A DNA stretch of 64,000 bases from the NCBI GenBank assembly GCA_013368315.1, contig JAACJM010000256.1:1-64000 (forward strand), given 5' to 3'. Positions 22,395 to 33,600 of this stretch are shown in pieces. The notes under the pieces are model-generated. The model did not search any database and had not been told where the DNA came from. It was given only the letters and a program-made list of their open reading frames with translations. The DNA is from Tetrapyrgos nigripes. Lineage: Eukaryota > Basidiomycota > Agaricomycetes > Agaricales > Campanellaceae. The position numbers were made by a program, and so were the translations under genes. Every line of letters begins with the position of its first letter. Within the stretch, counting starts at the first letter, position 1.

Positions 22395-23927
22395 ATGTCT
22401 GCGCAAAGTACTCACCCTCTAAACTTGTTTCCTTTATCCGAAGCCGACCTCTCTAGTCTCAGCAACTGGATCAGCGGAATCGCCGTCGGCTTCCTGTTAT
22501 TAGGAGTACACGCAACTTTCTGTGCCTCGACGATTTATGTATTTTTGTGAGTATTATGACTTATTGGAAGCTGCTACTGTCGTAGTCGTGTACTCTATGG
22601 TTACGTACCAGATGCTAACAGCATTCTGTTGTATCAGAACTCGACCAGCAGTCCAATCAAAAGCCAGAAATAGACTCATAGCCCTGACATGCTACATGCT
22701 CTCAAGTTCATTTGTCTCTGGCGTCATCAAGATGGAATTTAATCTGCTACGGCTGCCGTCCTTTGGGTCACCTTCTGGTCAACAATTGACACACGTCGTG
22801 GCGTTGCGCACGGGAATACTCATGACGAATAGCGTGTTAGATCGGGTTAATGTGAGTAGTCCAACGTTCGCTTCCAACTGTCATCATTGCTTACCAAAGG
22901 ATTTGTGGTTGGATATCGCTCCTAGTACATTGTTGGCGATATCATAGTCGTCTGGAGAGCATGGATATTGTTCCCTGGGAACCTAAAGATCAAAATGCTG
23001 CTTGTCCTTTGTTTGATCGCGTCTTGTGGTGAGTACGAGAAGCATTCTTGATCCAGGACGATTGAATATGATATCAATGAATAACTCCCGTCTCCTTCCA
23101 CTTCCCGGATTTTGAATGATTAGCAGGCGTATTCATAAACGGAGGCCGTGTTATTGCATATGAGCTCAAAAATCTCGACGCTTCGGTCCCAGCTACAAAC
23201 GTATTGATCCTAGCGATGCCGCTGTTCTTCACGAATTTAGTTGTGACGGTATTGATTGGTTACAAGACTTGGTAAGTTGACACTCTGGGGAACAACTTCT
23301 GGTATGACGGAATATACTGACTTGAGTATTGCTAGGATGTATCAACAAGATATCCGTAAAAACCTGATCAACACCAGTGGTTCAGGACCCAGATTGCAGA
23401 AGATTTTACTGTTGTTGATTGAATCTGGGATGATTTATTGTATTCTTTGGGTGAGCTTTATATCATTCATTGGGATAGGATCAAGGATACAAGAATTTAC
23501 TTCTTTGGATTTGAAGATGCTAGATGGTCTCCTCGGATTCTCCAGCACGAGCTCAAGTATCTCGACTAGGGTACTTGGTTCAGCAATGCCAAACCTAGCG
23601 GTGCGTACATAATGTTACTCGGACTTTTGCGTATCCTCGTCACCAGTTATCAATGTCGGATCTGAATAGGGCATCTACCCCAACTTGATCATCCTTATCG
23701 CAATGCTGGAGTATACGCAACCAGCCAATCTGGAGGAAACGTCGTTGTCACAGTCGCTCAGATTCGCTACGTCTGCATCTGAATCGGAATCTACGTCTTC
23801 TTCCGGTAGAGTTAGACTCAGAGACAGCTCGATCAGGGTTGGGAGTCGGAGAGCTCGTGAAGGTGGTTGGGAGAGTGATGGTACGAATGTAGTAACCAAT
23901 TCTGCTGTCGAGGAGGAGAATTGTTAA
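22395..23927 (+). CDS. agaricomycete multi-span membrane protein (receptor-like)
   Basis: Seven exons: 22395-22546, 22638-22851, 22926-23028, 23127-23271, 23336-23450, 23517-23600 and 23670-23927. They give about 356 codons with all phases consistent. The ATG at 22395 (MSAQSTHPLNLF) precedes the first span; a TTG further upstream in frame is not used. About seven hydrophobic segments follow, among them WISGIAVGFLLLGVHATF, YIVGDIIVVWRAWILFPG and LLLIESGMIYCILW. YIVGDxIVVWRAW, GYKTWMYQQD and GIYPNLIILIAMLEY are hallmarks of a family expanded in Agaricomycetes, often annotated only as hypothetical membrane protein. The hydrophilic C-terminus is Ser/Arg-rich (SASESESTSSSGR). Ligand and coupling are unknown. 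No break was seen. Confidence 0.8.
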
Positions 23928-23940
23928 ACCTATGCTATGC

Positions 23941-25060
23941 AGGCGGGTATCAGAAATCTGCGGGGACCCTGATACTTATCTCTACTAGCTAGATCTTTTT
24001 AGAATTCACTGTTCTAATCAGTTCTTTGTATAATAAACCCATCTTAACCTAGTACCTGTGAATATCTACTCAGTTCCCAACTGTAATTTAACATTAGAAT
24101 AATTCACCCCAACCAGTCTCAGTTACAATGACCCTCCTTCCCAAATTTCTATTTTGTTAGGTCCCTCATCAATCCCTTCTTGGAAATCCACCTCAAGTCC
24201 CTATCTGGCTTGAATAACTCTGAATTCATATCTTAATCTCTCCTTCAATTACTATGAGTTTTATTCTTACAGATACATGATGTTTTACCCCTAGATACTT
24301 GTAATATCTACTTAGTTACCCATATATAGTTCTCAGTACACAATTCATCCAGTTCACACTTACTTTGTGTGTCCTCTCACTTCAGTCATTGTTGCTCAAG
24401 TCAAAATCTCATGCTATTAACCCTATCCAGATTGCCTTTAACTGGGTATTATTTCTACTATAGGGTCACTATCTGCCATAAGAAACCTTTGGCTGGTCAA
24501 TTGAAGTTGTAAAACAAACATTTGAAGGGTCCCGGCAAGTGTACAGCCACATGCAGGGACCCTGTGGGGACCTCTACAAAATGCATTTCTTGTTATTGAA
24601 CAATCAGTGATCAGAACTCATGTCTTAACACGTATATACAAGATAATTCACTTTAACAGCCTCAGGATCATAAAGCAAGCCTCTCGATGCACTTGAGATG
24701 CGTGAGAAACATGCCGGAAATTCCCGAAGCCAGCTGTTGTCGTCTTCACTTGACATTTTCACACCGAGATATGCTCGTGAGGGTGGAGAAGTGTCCTATT
24801 GAGACTTGATATCTTTTTTGAGAGAGAATCTGTAAGAATATAGCAAATAAACAAAAAGAAAATCGAAATTGTGGCTGTGCTTATCCTCTTTTTTGAAGAT
24901 TTTACACTTTCCTTGCATTGAATACACTAGCTGGAAGACAATTCTGAGTTCATATACATAGTTTCTACAGTACAGGAAGTCATATATGATAACTTAGGAT
25001 GGCGCAAATCCAAGCCAGGTCCCCGCAGCCCCGCAGATTTACCTATACCGCTATGCGGGG
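23941..25060. repeat. AT-rich segment bounded by inverted GCGGGGACC-type ends
   Basis: The left edge reads GCGGGTATCAGAAATCTGCG followed by GGGACC. The right edge, read in reverse (25051-25019), gives GCGGTATAGGTAAATCTGCG followed by GGGCTGCGGGGACC. The interior (1.1 kb) is AT-rich, non-coding and has one more pair of GGGTCCC/GGGACCC motifs near 24528-24575. This suggests a non-autonomous TIR element, but no unambiguous target duplication was found (CTATGCAG and CTATGCGG are candidates). Confidence 0.4.
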
Positions 25061-25226
25061 GCTAGTGCTTAGGGCTCCAACCGAATACTATTAAATACTG
25101 TTATAACTGGTTAATAACAAGTTATACCTGAGCCCAGTAACAGGTATTAACTGTTATAACCTGTTAGTAACTGGTAGCCACATGCTGGCAATTTCTGAAG
25201 AATGACATCACGTCGATGACGGTCCA

Positions 25227-25470
25227 TCAATTGCTGTGTGAGGTTGAGTTGGACCTGAACGTCAGATTCCTGCACAAAATCTTTTCCCCGACAGCCATAC
25301 CGCCACCTTTCCTCTTTTGCGCTAGCTTTGGGCGGAGCATGTATGAATCAATGAGCACTGTATAATGTTGCGAAACCATCTGTGAGGTTGAGCCAGACCC
25401 AGACATCAGAGTCCTGCACAAAATCTTTTCCCCGACAACCATATCACCGCCTTCCCTCTTTTGCACTAGT
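25227..25470. repeat. internal direct repeat in the hAT element
   Basis: Two copies (about 25230-25325 and 25381-25470) share TCCTGCACAAAATCTTTTCC followed by CCGACA.CCATA, with a TGTGAGGTTGAG lead and a CTCTTTTGC.CTAG end. They sit where transposase coding sequence would be expected. Confidence 0.65.
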
Positions 25471-25499
25471 GGGCGCCAATAACAAGCTCGCTTAAATTC

Positions 25500-26365
25500 T
25501 TGACCATTGATGTGGACCATCCTAGAATCTTTGAAGCTGCACACAGGACTATGGAAGTCATTACTCATAAGAAGTACTTAGACACTGGTAAGCTTATCAT
25601 TTTTTACTTGTTTCTTACGCATATTATGCACTTACAGCGATATATTACCCTGGTGAGTATCAGGCAATGCTTTCCGGATGTCTATGCATTGAACAACAAT
25701 TTTTTCCAGTATACCATCTGACATTCCGCCTGAATTGGTTTGGAAAGCGTCATTCAGATGAGTATCAGCAGGCGAAGGCCCTTTTTGAGCATGTCTACGA
25801 GTCCTATTCTCAGGCTGTGCCTGTGGGCTCGAACAGCGTCTCTCCGAGAAAGCCAAAGAAGACATTCAGCAATGAAAAACTCTTTGAGTCTCTGTGGAAC
25901 AAAATGCCATCTGATTCAGAAGATGAGAGCTTGTCTGATATACAGGGTAGCTCTAGCCAAACATCAGATGAATTAGAGCAATATTTTTCTGGAGAGAGAG
26001 GGTAAGGCAAAATGAAAAAGCCCTTGCAATGGTGGAAGGTATTCTAGGTTTTTACGTCTGTGTTGAATCCTATTCATGTTTTCCCATAGACCCACTGCAA
26101 GACCACTGAAGATCAACGTGGATTTCCAATCATATCACGCATAGCCCGCGACTTTTTGGCCATTCCAGGAACAAGTGTATCTGTTGAACGGCTATTCTCA
26201 AAATCGCGTCACCTTTGCTCTGATGTGCGCTCATCTATGAAAGCCGAGACCACCACTCAAGCGATGTACGCAAAGGTCTGGTTGAAGGAGGGACTCTTTG
26301 AATTTCACTCCCATAAGCTTATTTCACGCAAAATCCGGTCGTTGGAAAAATCTGTTAGTAACTAG
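25500..26365 (+). pseudogene. hAT transposase C-terminal remnant
   Basis: Plus-strand pieces in hAT order: IFEAAHRTMEVITHKKYLDT (25528-25585), then LTFRLNWFGKRHSDEYQQAK and a Ser/Glu-rich linker (25715-26004), then MKKPLQWWK (26011-26037). The last piece is the dimerisation domain, FLAIPGTSVSVERLFSKSRH with RSSMKAETTTQAMYAKVWLK, ending at a stop at 26365. Putative small introns separate the pieces. The N-terminal BED finger and catalytic core are deleted, and non-coding repeats take their place, so this product could at most dimerise. Confidence 0.8.
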
Positions 26366-26405
26366 TTATAACATGTTATAACATAGTATACCTGTTACTT
26401 ATTAG

Positions 26406-27874
26406 TTACCTCGAGAATTGTAACAAGTAATTAACAGGTTGGCGCCCTACTAGTGCTAGTGCTGATACTAGTACCCGTGCGAGGCGTACTACTGCGTAGG
26501 GTGGCCTATTGTATATGTCTGCCACATTGGGGTCTCGTGTTTTCCCTTGGGAAGCAAAGTCTGTCATTGCAAAATTGGGTAGAATTTCTACTTGAGTTCT
26601 AGAGATCTGAATGATTCTGCCATCAGGCAGCTTACAGTTAATACATCGTGCATTTGGGGTAATAGGAACAACATTGAGGGGCAGGTCTTTGAACTGAATA
26701 TTTGTAGGAGGCTTTTCAAGTTTGACATACAGCACATCCAGCACAAGTTGACCACGTTTTCCCTTCCTAGCTTGCCACCCATGCACTGTACCTTCTTGAC
26801 CTTTGGTTATACAAAGCTCAGTTGCACCATTGAAACGGATCATGACAGGCAGACCTTTACACAAGTGAAGAGTACTGGGAATTTGCATATTATTCGTTGA
26901 AGGAGCTTGCTTCCACAGTAGCTGCTGTACATGTTCGTCAATTTGGTGTTTTGTAGCTTTTCTGCGTTTGCGTTTTCGATCACGAGTTTTAGTAGGAGGT
27001 CAAAAGCAACCTCTTCATCATCAGAGAAAATGGGTGTGAGTACTTGGCCTGTCTCTGCAGCAAATCGTTTACTGCCCAGTTCATTAGCTACATCCTTGTG
27101 TTTGTTATAAGTCAAAATTATGGAAGTATTGCGGAAACGAGGGTTATCAATAGACCGAGAATCATTTGAAGGGTCTGAGATTAATGATCGCAAGAAACTA
27201 ATATCCTCTGTAGTGCAATTTTTATATCTCATGTTCTCCAATGCTTGACGAAATTTGTTATCTTGATCTGACTTTCCGGTTTGTTGACAGTTCTTTCTCA
27301 AGAGTACTACAGTGTTGACTTGATGCCATAAATATTTTCCAATACTGGCTTGTTGGTCTGAAGAATTGGAACCTATGATATGGCTATATAATGAGACACT
27401 TTCACCACCCATGGCCAGTGGCAATTGTGCAAAATCACCTGCAAATATCATGTTCATCCCACCAAATGGAAGAAGTGGTTGATTCAAAGCAGTGGCCATC
27501 TTTGCACTGATTTTGTACATGTCTTTACAAGAAAGCATTGAAACTTCATCTAAAAAAACATAATTCACGCCACTGAGTCTGGAACAAATTTTGGATAGAG
27601 ATGTCTTCCAAAACTCACCCTCCTCTGATGAATTGATCCCAAAAATGGAGTGATAAGTGGAACCCTGAATCAAAGCTGCTGCTGTCCCGGTTGGTGCAAC
27701 CACTATCATGCAGTGGCTCTCATCCCTCTCTTTAAAGAACTCTCTCAGAGTCTTCAGGACTTGAGTTTTACCTGTCCCTGCCATGCCACCAACACACATC
27801 TTCAACTGGTCTGAAATTGAACTGACAGCATGGTTTGCAATAATACGAAAAGCTCTTTCCTGTTCTTGATTCAA
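26406..27874 (-). pseudogene. Helitron A Pif1-type helicase part
   Basis: The frame from 27874 carries Walker A in GGMAGTGKTQVLKTL, Walker B in YVFLDEVSMLS and FAGDFAQLPLAMGG. A frameshift near 26995 moves the rest to the frame starting at 26888 (LCKGLPVMIRFNGATELC, FAMTDFASQGKTRDPN). That frame runs out of Helitron sequence near 26505 and stops at 26406 inside the neighbouring element. Confidence 0.85.
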
Positions 27875-30415
27875 TTGAAATTTGATACATAAATCATCTA
27901 TGAGTTTTTTGGTGTGATTACTCTTGAATTTCTCCTCAAAATATGTTGATCAAGAATTTCTACCTGATTGGGATATTTGTTAGGAAAGTTATTTGGTCTG
28001 TCTTTGTTGTGCTTCAATCTATTTGTTAACACACTTCCCTTCATTTTCGCAATTTCCAGTCTCCATACATTTGAACTCCTTAAAGGAAAGTCAAAAGAGG
28101 CTGGTATAACATTTTTCAAGTCACATTTTGCATTTGACCACCCCGTATTCACTAGTAAATCAGTCATCTCTTGCATGTCTAACTGCCTGCGTATTTCACG
28201 TGCACTTATACTGTCATCTGAACATTTAAATGGATCAAAATGAACTCCGTCATCAAATTCAGGCTCTAAACTGGAAGGATCAATTCCAAGACTCTGAACT
28301 TTTCTTTGAGCATGATAGTCATCTCTTGAATCCAAACATTCAAATCGAAATTCAAAATTGTCCATCAGGAACTTTTGATGGGTAGAAAATTGATAGTTAA
28401 GGAATGCACTATCCCAATTTTCATCCTTGATCTTAAGATCTTCTCTTGTTCTCCAAGGTTTGAAAAGTGTCAACATTACTGAGCAGTAGAACTCTCTGTC
28501 ACCATTATTTTTTCTTGGTAATGATGGCCCAATAAAGTTAGGCACAATATTCTTCTTATTGTGCATGCACAAGTAATGTGTACTGGCCAAAGGGTGGTCA
28601 TCCATAAATGGATGTCCATTTTTGGGCAACCTATGTTTTTGCAAAGGCCTGGCTTTGTTTTGAGTACTAGGACACACAACTTCCAATGTATCTTTATCTG
28701 ATGCTTCATCTGATGAACTGCTGCAATCATAGTTTTCAGACCTCTCATCATCAGAGCAATCAATTTCTTTATTGCCTGCTTTAAGTTTGACGCGTTCACA
28801 TTGGCAGACCCATTCGTATAAAGTCATCTCATTTAAAGCTTTTGGACGGTATATATGATCAAAAATTGAGGAAAACCCTACAATCTTGCCCTTGTGACGA
28901 ATCACCACTACCTTTTCCTCATTATTGGGTGGGACTTCCTCAGGTTCTCGCCAAAACTTACATCCTTCATTGACAAAGTCTTCCCGATAAAAGGATTTGA
29001 ACTCATGACTTGTGTAATGATCAGGTTTATCTAAAAGATACATAGCAATCATTGGGGCGCCCAGCTCCATCTTGACCGACAGTAAGTTAACCACTTGGGT
29101 AATAATTTTTCTTGCTTTCTCATGGCGGGGTAAACTACCTGTCAACATTTCCGCATTTCTTTGTAAAATAGTACGAATAACTTCGAAAATAACATGAGTG
29201 TTCAGATTCCATTTTGTAATGTACTCTGTCACATACAGCACAACAGCCTTTATTGCTGTCCCTGGTAGCAATGATGAGACATCAGAGTTACATCTAAGTA
29301 AGTATGTCATAGTTTGGTTGTAGGTATTAATCCAAGCTTCTGACTTTTTCATTCTCAGGGCACCTGTTTCAGTGTCAACTTGCATTGAGGGGAAGGTTTC
29401 ACGTGGAAACCTGGCTTTGCAGGTACCAAATTTATTGTCAAGGCAACCCAGATAATCTTTACCTGCCTTCCTTGTTCCTTGCTTGGTCAAAGTAGATTTG
29501 CATTTGTGTATATGAGTTCAGGATACAATATCGTCCACTTCCTGTTGGTAATTTTTATACCACGCTTTACATCGCTCACAAATCTCAGTGCTAGTACAAA
29601 AACAATCTGATGGAGGACTCTGAGGTAAAGAGTATTCATTTTTTGAGATAGCCTGAAGATTTTCTTGAACCTCTTCCTGAGTCCCCGTCATAAAATCTCC
29701 ACAATGTACAGATTCTAAGTATTCAACAATTTTTCTCTGGAAATCATCTTCATTTTTCAGTATAGCATCTCTTATCTGTTGTGGAGACATGCTGTTTGTA
29801 ATCCAAAGAAGCATATGAAGATGGAGTGTCAATCTCCCTTGTTGTTCTATGGTTCCAAAATAACCAGAAGTCTTCCCGAAAATGCCGTCATGATCAGTGT
29901 TAACTCCCAATATGTGCTTGATAAACATTTGAACCATGAAATCAAAGAAGTTGGCACCGGCCACAGGATTGTTAATAATTCTGCGAGTTCTTTCATCATT
30001 AGGAAGATTAAGATTAATGTCAAAATTTTCATCAGTGATAGCATAGTACAAACATAAAGGGTGAGTTTGATCTGATGGTGCAAAAGTGATATACCAAGAT
30101 GGGGCCCCAAGATATGAGATTAGGGACCACAGCTTAACCCGTAAGAACTTTTTGCTGGACATAGATCCTTTTACTGTACCACCGACGTGATCCAAATCTT
30201 GAATGACCTGATAGCACAATTTTTCTTCTTCTGTTTCGGGCTTTACTATTTCACCTTTGCTCAGTTTGTCTATCAAACTGTTCAATACATGTGGATTCAA
30301 ATTTAAGATACGATCTGCAATAGCCGAGAAACTTTGCTTTTGTGTGAGTGCAAAGCCATTACTTGTACTCTTTTTGACTTGTTCATGACTTATATTCATT
30401 GTGAGGAAAACGTGG
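26500..30415 (-). mobile_element. Helitron copy A, truncated at both ends and decayed
   Basis: Minus-strand sequence is collinear with the Helitron at 55.5-62.8 kb: the rolling-circle initiator (HUH Rep), linker and Pif1-type helicase. Homology begins at ISHEQVK (about 30405), so the SAP/zinc-finger/DUF6570 leader is missing. It stops at DPNVADIYN (about 26505), inside the last helicase motif, so the USP-like C-terminus is missing. No terminal hairpin or CTRR end was recognised. The right edge adjoins the hAT element at 25070-26449. Confidence 0.85.
27898..29490 (-). pseudogene. Helitron A Rep C-terminal part and linker
   Basis: It continues the Rep after the TGA: GCLDNKFGTCKARFP, TMTYLLRCNSDVSSL, and VVLYVTEYITKWNLNTHVIF with the Tyr residues expected for strand cleavage. 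It then runs through KMELGAPMIAMYLLD, an acidic linker, and FMVTLFKPWR-type and CLDSRDDYHAQR blocks. A frameshift near 27935 ends the frame just before the helicase (copy B reads straight through). Confidence 0.85.
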
Positions 30416-30432
30416 TTAAATTTTATCAGCAC
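29518..30432 (-). pseudogene. Helitron A Rep (HUH) part
   Basis: The frame of 304 codons contains QDLDHVGG, the block GAPSWYITFAPSDQTHPLCL, and the HUH metal-binding motif in LTLHLHMLLW (near 29804-29834). It ends DIVS at a TGA (29518-29520) where copy B has an Arg codon; the next codons, THIHKCKST, continue in the same frame. This is a single nonsense change compatible with CGA to TGA. Confidence 0.85.
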
Positions 30433-31437
30433 GTCCCCAGCTCTTCTAGACCAGAGGGCAGGTAAGTCTGGTAGTGTGGATTATACCAGTTATAGTACTA
30501 ATAAATTTTTAGGATGAAACCCACCAATCCTGTCGCTTTCCGAAACCAGAACAATTGCCAATCAGTCCTCCAGAATCCAAAACTGACACAATAGAATCAC
30601 ATAGAACTTGCTATAGAATCAGGACTAGACGATACAGATACACAACGCCATTTGGAAGTTGATGTGAAAGTCAATGAAACAAAGCGTGAATTTTTTTTTG
30701 GACGCGGAAAGGTTACTCAAGACGCGTGTTCAAAGACACGTATTCAATGACCGTGTCATGCTATCACCAGACTGGACACATGAACAAGCTGCACGGAAAC
30801 TCAACTCGGATGAGATTGGAATAAAGCGCTGAAAAAACCGGGGCACAAATGCAACATAGCCACACGCGGAAAAGGAGTGTATAAAACTCAGCCTCATTCT
30901 TCGGCCTCGTAACTGTTCCTACGGCTTCGGATTTAGCGGTAGTCACCAAAAATGCAAGTAATGCATCGACATCACCCTAAGTAGTGCTCTGAGCAATCGC
31001 AGAACATGCAAGAAGGCATGACAAGGCAATCCCATAGTTATAGTACTGTAAACAATGTGACCAAAGAGTTTTGCATCGACTCAGCATGGCTCGAGTCAGA
31101 GCGAGCCATTAATTTAACGGCTATGGTCCGAGTCGAGCCGTAGCGAGCCGGAGCCGAGTCTGTGCAACACTAAATGCCGGGGAAGATGCTCCGAAATGGT
31201 TGTAAACTTGATGTGATACCAAAGAGGAAGAAAGTCGGTGTAGATTGTCAAAAGTCGGAATGGCGGAGGTGACAAAAAGGAATTCATAAGGCGCTGATAG
31301 GGGAGGAATTACATCATGAATGTCGTAGGAAAAGAAGCTGGTCAAAAAAGGGAAGCCAGTAGTATCTGGTAACGCCGTTAACGTCGTGGTACCAGTCAAA
31401 CGAGTATAAGAAATTATGAATAGCGCCGGAGAAAAAC
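30433..31437. other. intergenic with repeat scraps
   Basis: Contains a minus-strand copy of the second short repeat family (about 30855-30919: GTTACGAGGCCGAAGAATGA, then CCGCGTGTGGCTATG). At 31080-31178 is a GC-rich tract which, read on the minus strand from 31178, gives TAGTGTTGCACAGACTCGGC and repeats of GGCTCG: a likely single decayed hAT end. No gene was seen. Confidence 0.5.
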
Positions 31438-32229
31438 TCACACCCACACAATTATGCAAAAGATGGAAAAAACCGTTATACACGAGGGAAAGTCGTCCAT
31501 GGACATAAACCCTACTCCACAAGTGTACTTGTAAGCTAGAAATCTTGAAGCTCGAAGAAGAAAAAGCCTGCTCATAGACGGAGAGGATAAGGGAAAGGGT
31601 CCTCCAACTTCAAACAGACGCTGATATATGGGCCTCGCAAACCTAGGGAGTCTGTAGTCTCCGCAGGAATGTAACTCGAGGTGGAGATCCAATGGGTTCC
31701 CACGAGAATATGTCAGAAAGAACTGGAGCAAATAGATCATCCGACACATTCTGGAACTCCGCAAGGTTAAAGAACTGATGGAAATATGTATCTGGGACCA
31801 TATTAGTGGAAAAGAACGCGAGACTCTGTGCCACAATGAGCACACATGTCCAAGGATCCGGGGCTGATCTCCCCATCGATATATGACAGTGTCATTGATC
31901 TCGTCCGGTTCGCACTGGCAGGCCAGTTGGAAGATGTAGGAAAGAGGCCCGACGGGAAGACGGTGAATATATGCCTCCCGAGGCTTTGTCTGGTGCTTGA
32001 TGTACTTCTCGAGCTTCTTCTGCTTCTTTAGCAGAGCATTATACGAAGAGAGGACGCTTCGTGACTCGAGCGAAAGAGATTTGAGCTCTTGACGTATTGG
32101 CGCAAGATGAGTTTCGAGTTCGGAAAGGTAGACAAGGTGAGATATGAGGTAGGGGTTTGTGGGATACAGGATATCAGCAGTAAACCAAAAAGAATGGGGA
32201 CATTTGGGACAGAGGGAAACCCCGGCCAT
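31438..32229 (-). CDS. F-box-like domain protein, probably C-terminally truncated
   Basis: 263 codons from ATG 32229. It starts MAGVSLCPKCPHSFWF (a CxxC start seen in agaricomycete F-box-like proteins), then a coiled-coil stretch (ELETHLAPIRQELKSLSL...KKQKKLEKYIK). The F-box-like segment is HRLPVGPLSYIFQLACQCEP, followed by LGHVCSLWHRVSRSFPLIWS. Such proteins usually act as substrate adaptors of SCF ubiquitin ligases and run to 400-600 residues. Here the frame loses family character after about residue 225 and stops at 31438. The 3' part is therefore missing or follows an unrecognised intron. It may be a pseudogene. Confidence 0.65.
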   Translation of the reverse strand: MAGVSLCPKCPHSFWFTADILYPTNPYLISHLVYLSELETHLAPIRQELKSLSLESRSVLSSYNALLKKQKKLEKYIKHQTKPREAYIHRLPVGPLSYIFQLACQCEPDEINDTVIYRWGDQPRILGHVCSLWHRVSRSFPLIWSQIHISISSLTLRSSRMCRMIYLLQFFLTYSRGNPLDLHLELHSCGDYRLPRFARPIYQRLFEVGGPFPLSSPSMSRLFLLRASRFLAYKYTCGVGFMSMDDFPSCITVFSIFCIIVWV

Positions 32230-32894
32230 GCTGTCCAGAACCGTAGTGGTAGTTCGATGTCAAAGTTGAAAAAGCTGCGTTAAGTTGTTTGTATGTAAAT
32301 ATGGAGCCAAACAAACGAGGTTTTCCCCCCAACTCCCATGCGCGTCTCATTCGATTTATCATTTAGATTCGCCCCGGCTTCTGTTAGTCTCCACCAAGTT
32401 TGAGTATTATGTTCTGCTTACATCTTTTTCTTTTATAGGACGTTCGGAGCCCTTGGCCCTGACTTCAAAATGATGCATTGTCCGCTTCAGTAATCTATTG
32501 ACCGTTCTTGCATCAGTAAAACGTACATCCGGGTTTTCGGGGTTTTGATGCGGTTTTCGACGCTTTTACTGATCAAAGGTTTGCCGGAGCTTTTTTTACG
32601 CGTCTTTGATCGAGGTGTGCCTTTTTTTTTGAGGCTTGTACTTTGTCCCGGGCACGCAGGGGTTTTCGTTAGAGCTTTTCACAAACTTTAAGAGTACTTA
32701 GTAGTAAGTTAAAATTACACTATATCTACCGAGTCTGAAAGACGTATCAGGTCCCATCCGCCAGTTTTAATGCGGTCTTGCAGGCGTCTCAGCTCACAAT
32801 GAAGTCCTAAAACCTCTTTGCGCAACTTCGTATGCTCTTCAACAGCACGATCCCCTTCCCGTTCAGCCGATTCAAGAGCGTAAGAAGCTGCCTG
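32230..32894. other. intergenic
   Basis: Upstream flank of the F-box-like gene. Nothing recognised apart from T-runs near 32590 and 32618. Confidence 0.35.
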
Positions 32895-33180
32895 TAGGTT
32901 AGGGTTATAGGGAGGTTCGTAGGGTTCAATTAGGGTTCGAGCCTAGGGTCGGCTTACAGGGTTGGGCAGGGTTGGGCCTAGGGTCGGCTTACAGGGTTGG
33001 GTAGGGTCAGGCAGGGTTGAGCAGAGTTGGGCAGAGTTGGGTAGGGTCGGGCAGGGTTGAGTGGGCAGGGTTGGGCAGGGTTGGGTTATAAGGATCTCGT
33101 AGGGTCCTACTAGGGTTCAAACTGGTAGGGTTGGGCAGGGTTGGGTGGGCAGGGTTAGGTTTCCTTGGGTTGGGATTGGT
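32895..33180 (+). repeat. GGGTTGGGCA minisatellite (telomere-like)
   Basis: About 20 imperfect units of GGGTTGGGCA / AGGGT(C/T)GG, with interspersed TAGGGTT, TAGGGTCGGCTTACA and AGGTTCGTAGGG. It is G-rich on the plus strand throughout. It resembles degenerate interstitial telomere-type sequence (TTAGGG-like) but is not the canonical repeat. Confidence 0.75.
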
Positions 33181-33185
33181 TGGAC

Positions 33186-33600
33186 TTGAGTTGGATGTGT
33201 CGGTGAATGTCCGAGACATTCACGTCCAAGACGTTCATATACACAGATGCATTGAAATACACATCTGTGCATGTGAGCGTCCGAGACGTTCACATATACA
33301 GATGCGAAATCTACATCTATGTATGTGAGTGTCCGAGACGTTCATATACACAGATAGATCGACATCTATATGTGAACGTCTTGGACGCTCACATACACAG
33401 ATGGATTGAGATTTACATCTGAGTATGTGAACGTCTTGGACGCTCACATACATGGATGCGTTGATATCTATATGTGGGAACCTCAGAGTACATGTGAGCG
33501 TCCGAGATGCTCACATATGACATACACAGATGCATCCAGATGTTCTTGACTCGCATCCGAAACGTTCGTCCAAGACGTTCACACACCAAGTGTTCGTCTC
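33186..33600. repeat. palindrome-bearing array, block 1
   Basis: Repeated units of about 50-65 bp, each with GTCCGAGACGTTCACATA or its near-inverse GTGAACGTCTTGGACGCTCA, alternating with ACACAGATG(C/G)ATTGA and ACATCTG.GTATGTGA. The alternation of the motif and its complement gives repeated hairpin potential. At least six units lie between 33205 and 33530. Confidence 0.75.

Larger units (their letters stand above)
25070..26449 (+). mobile_element. hAT element, internally deleted (TSD CTAGTGCT)
   Basis: The ends TAGGGCTCCAACC and GGTTGGCGCCCTA form a 13-bp TIR with one mismatch, and exact 8-bp duplications CTAGTGCT flank the element (25062-25069 and 26450-26457). Subterminal GTTATAACTGGTTA-like motifs occur at both ends. 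Only the C-terminal part of a transposase remains, so the element is non-autonomous. Confidence 0.92.

Noticed and set aside
31121..31522. Minus-strand frame overlapping the end of the F-box-like gene as its second exon
   Set aside because: Its sequence lacks family features and no convincing splice pair joins it in phase.
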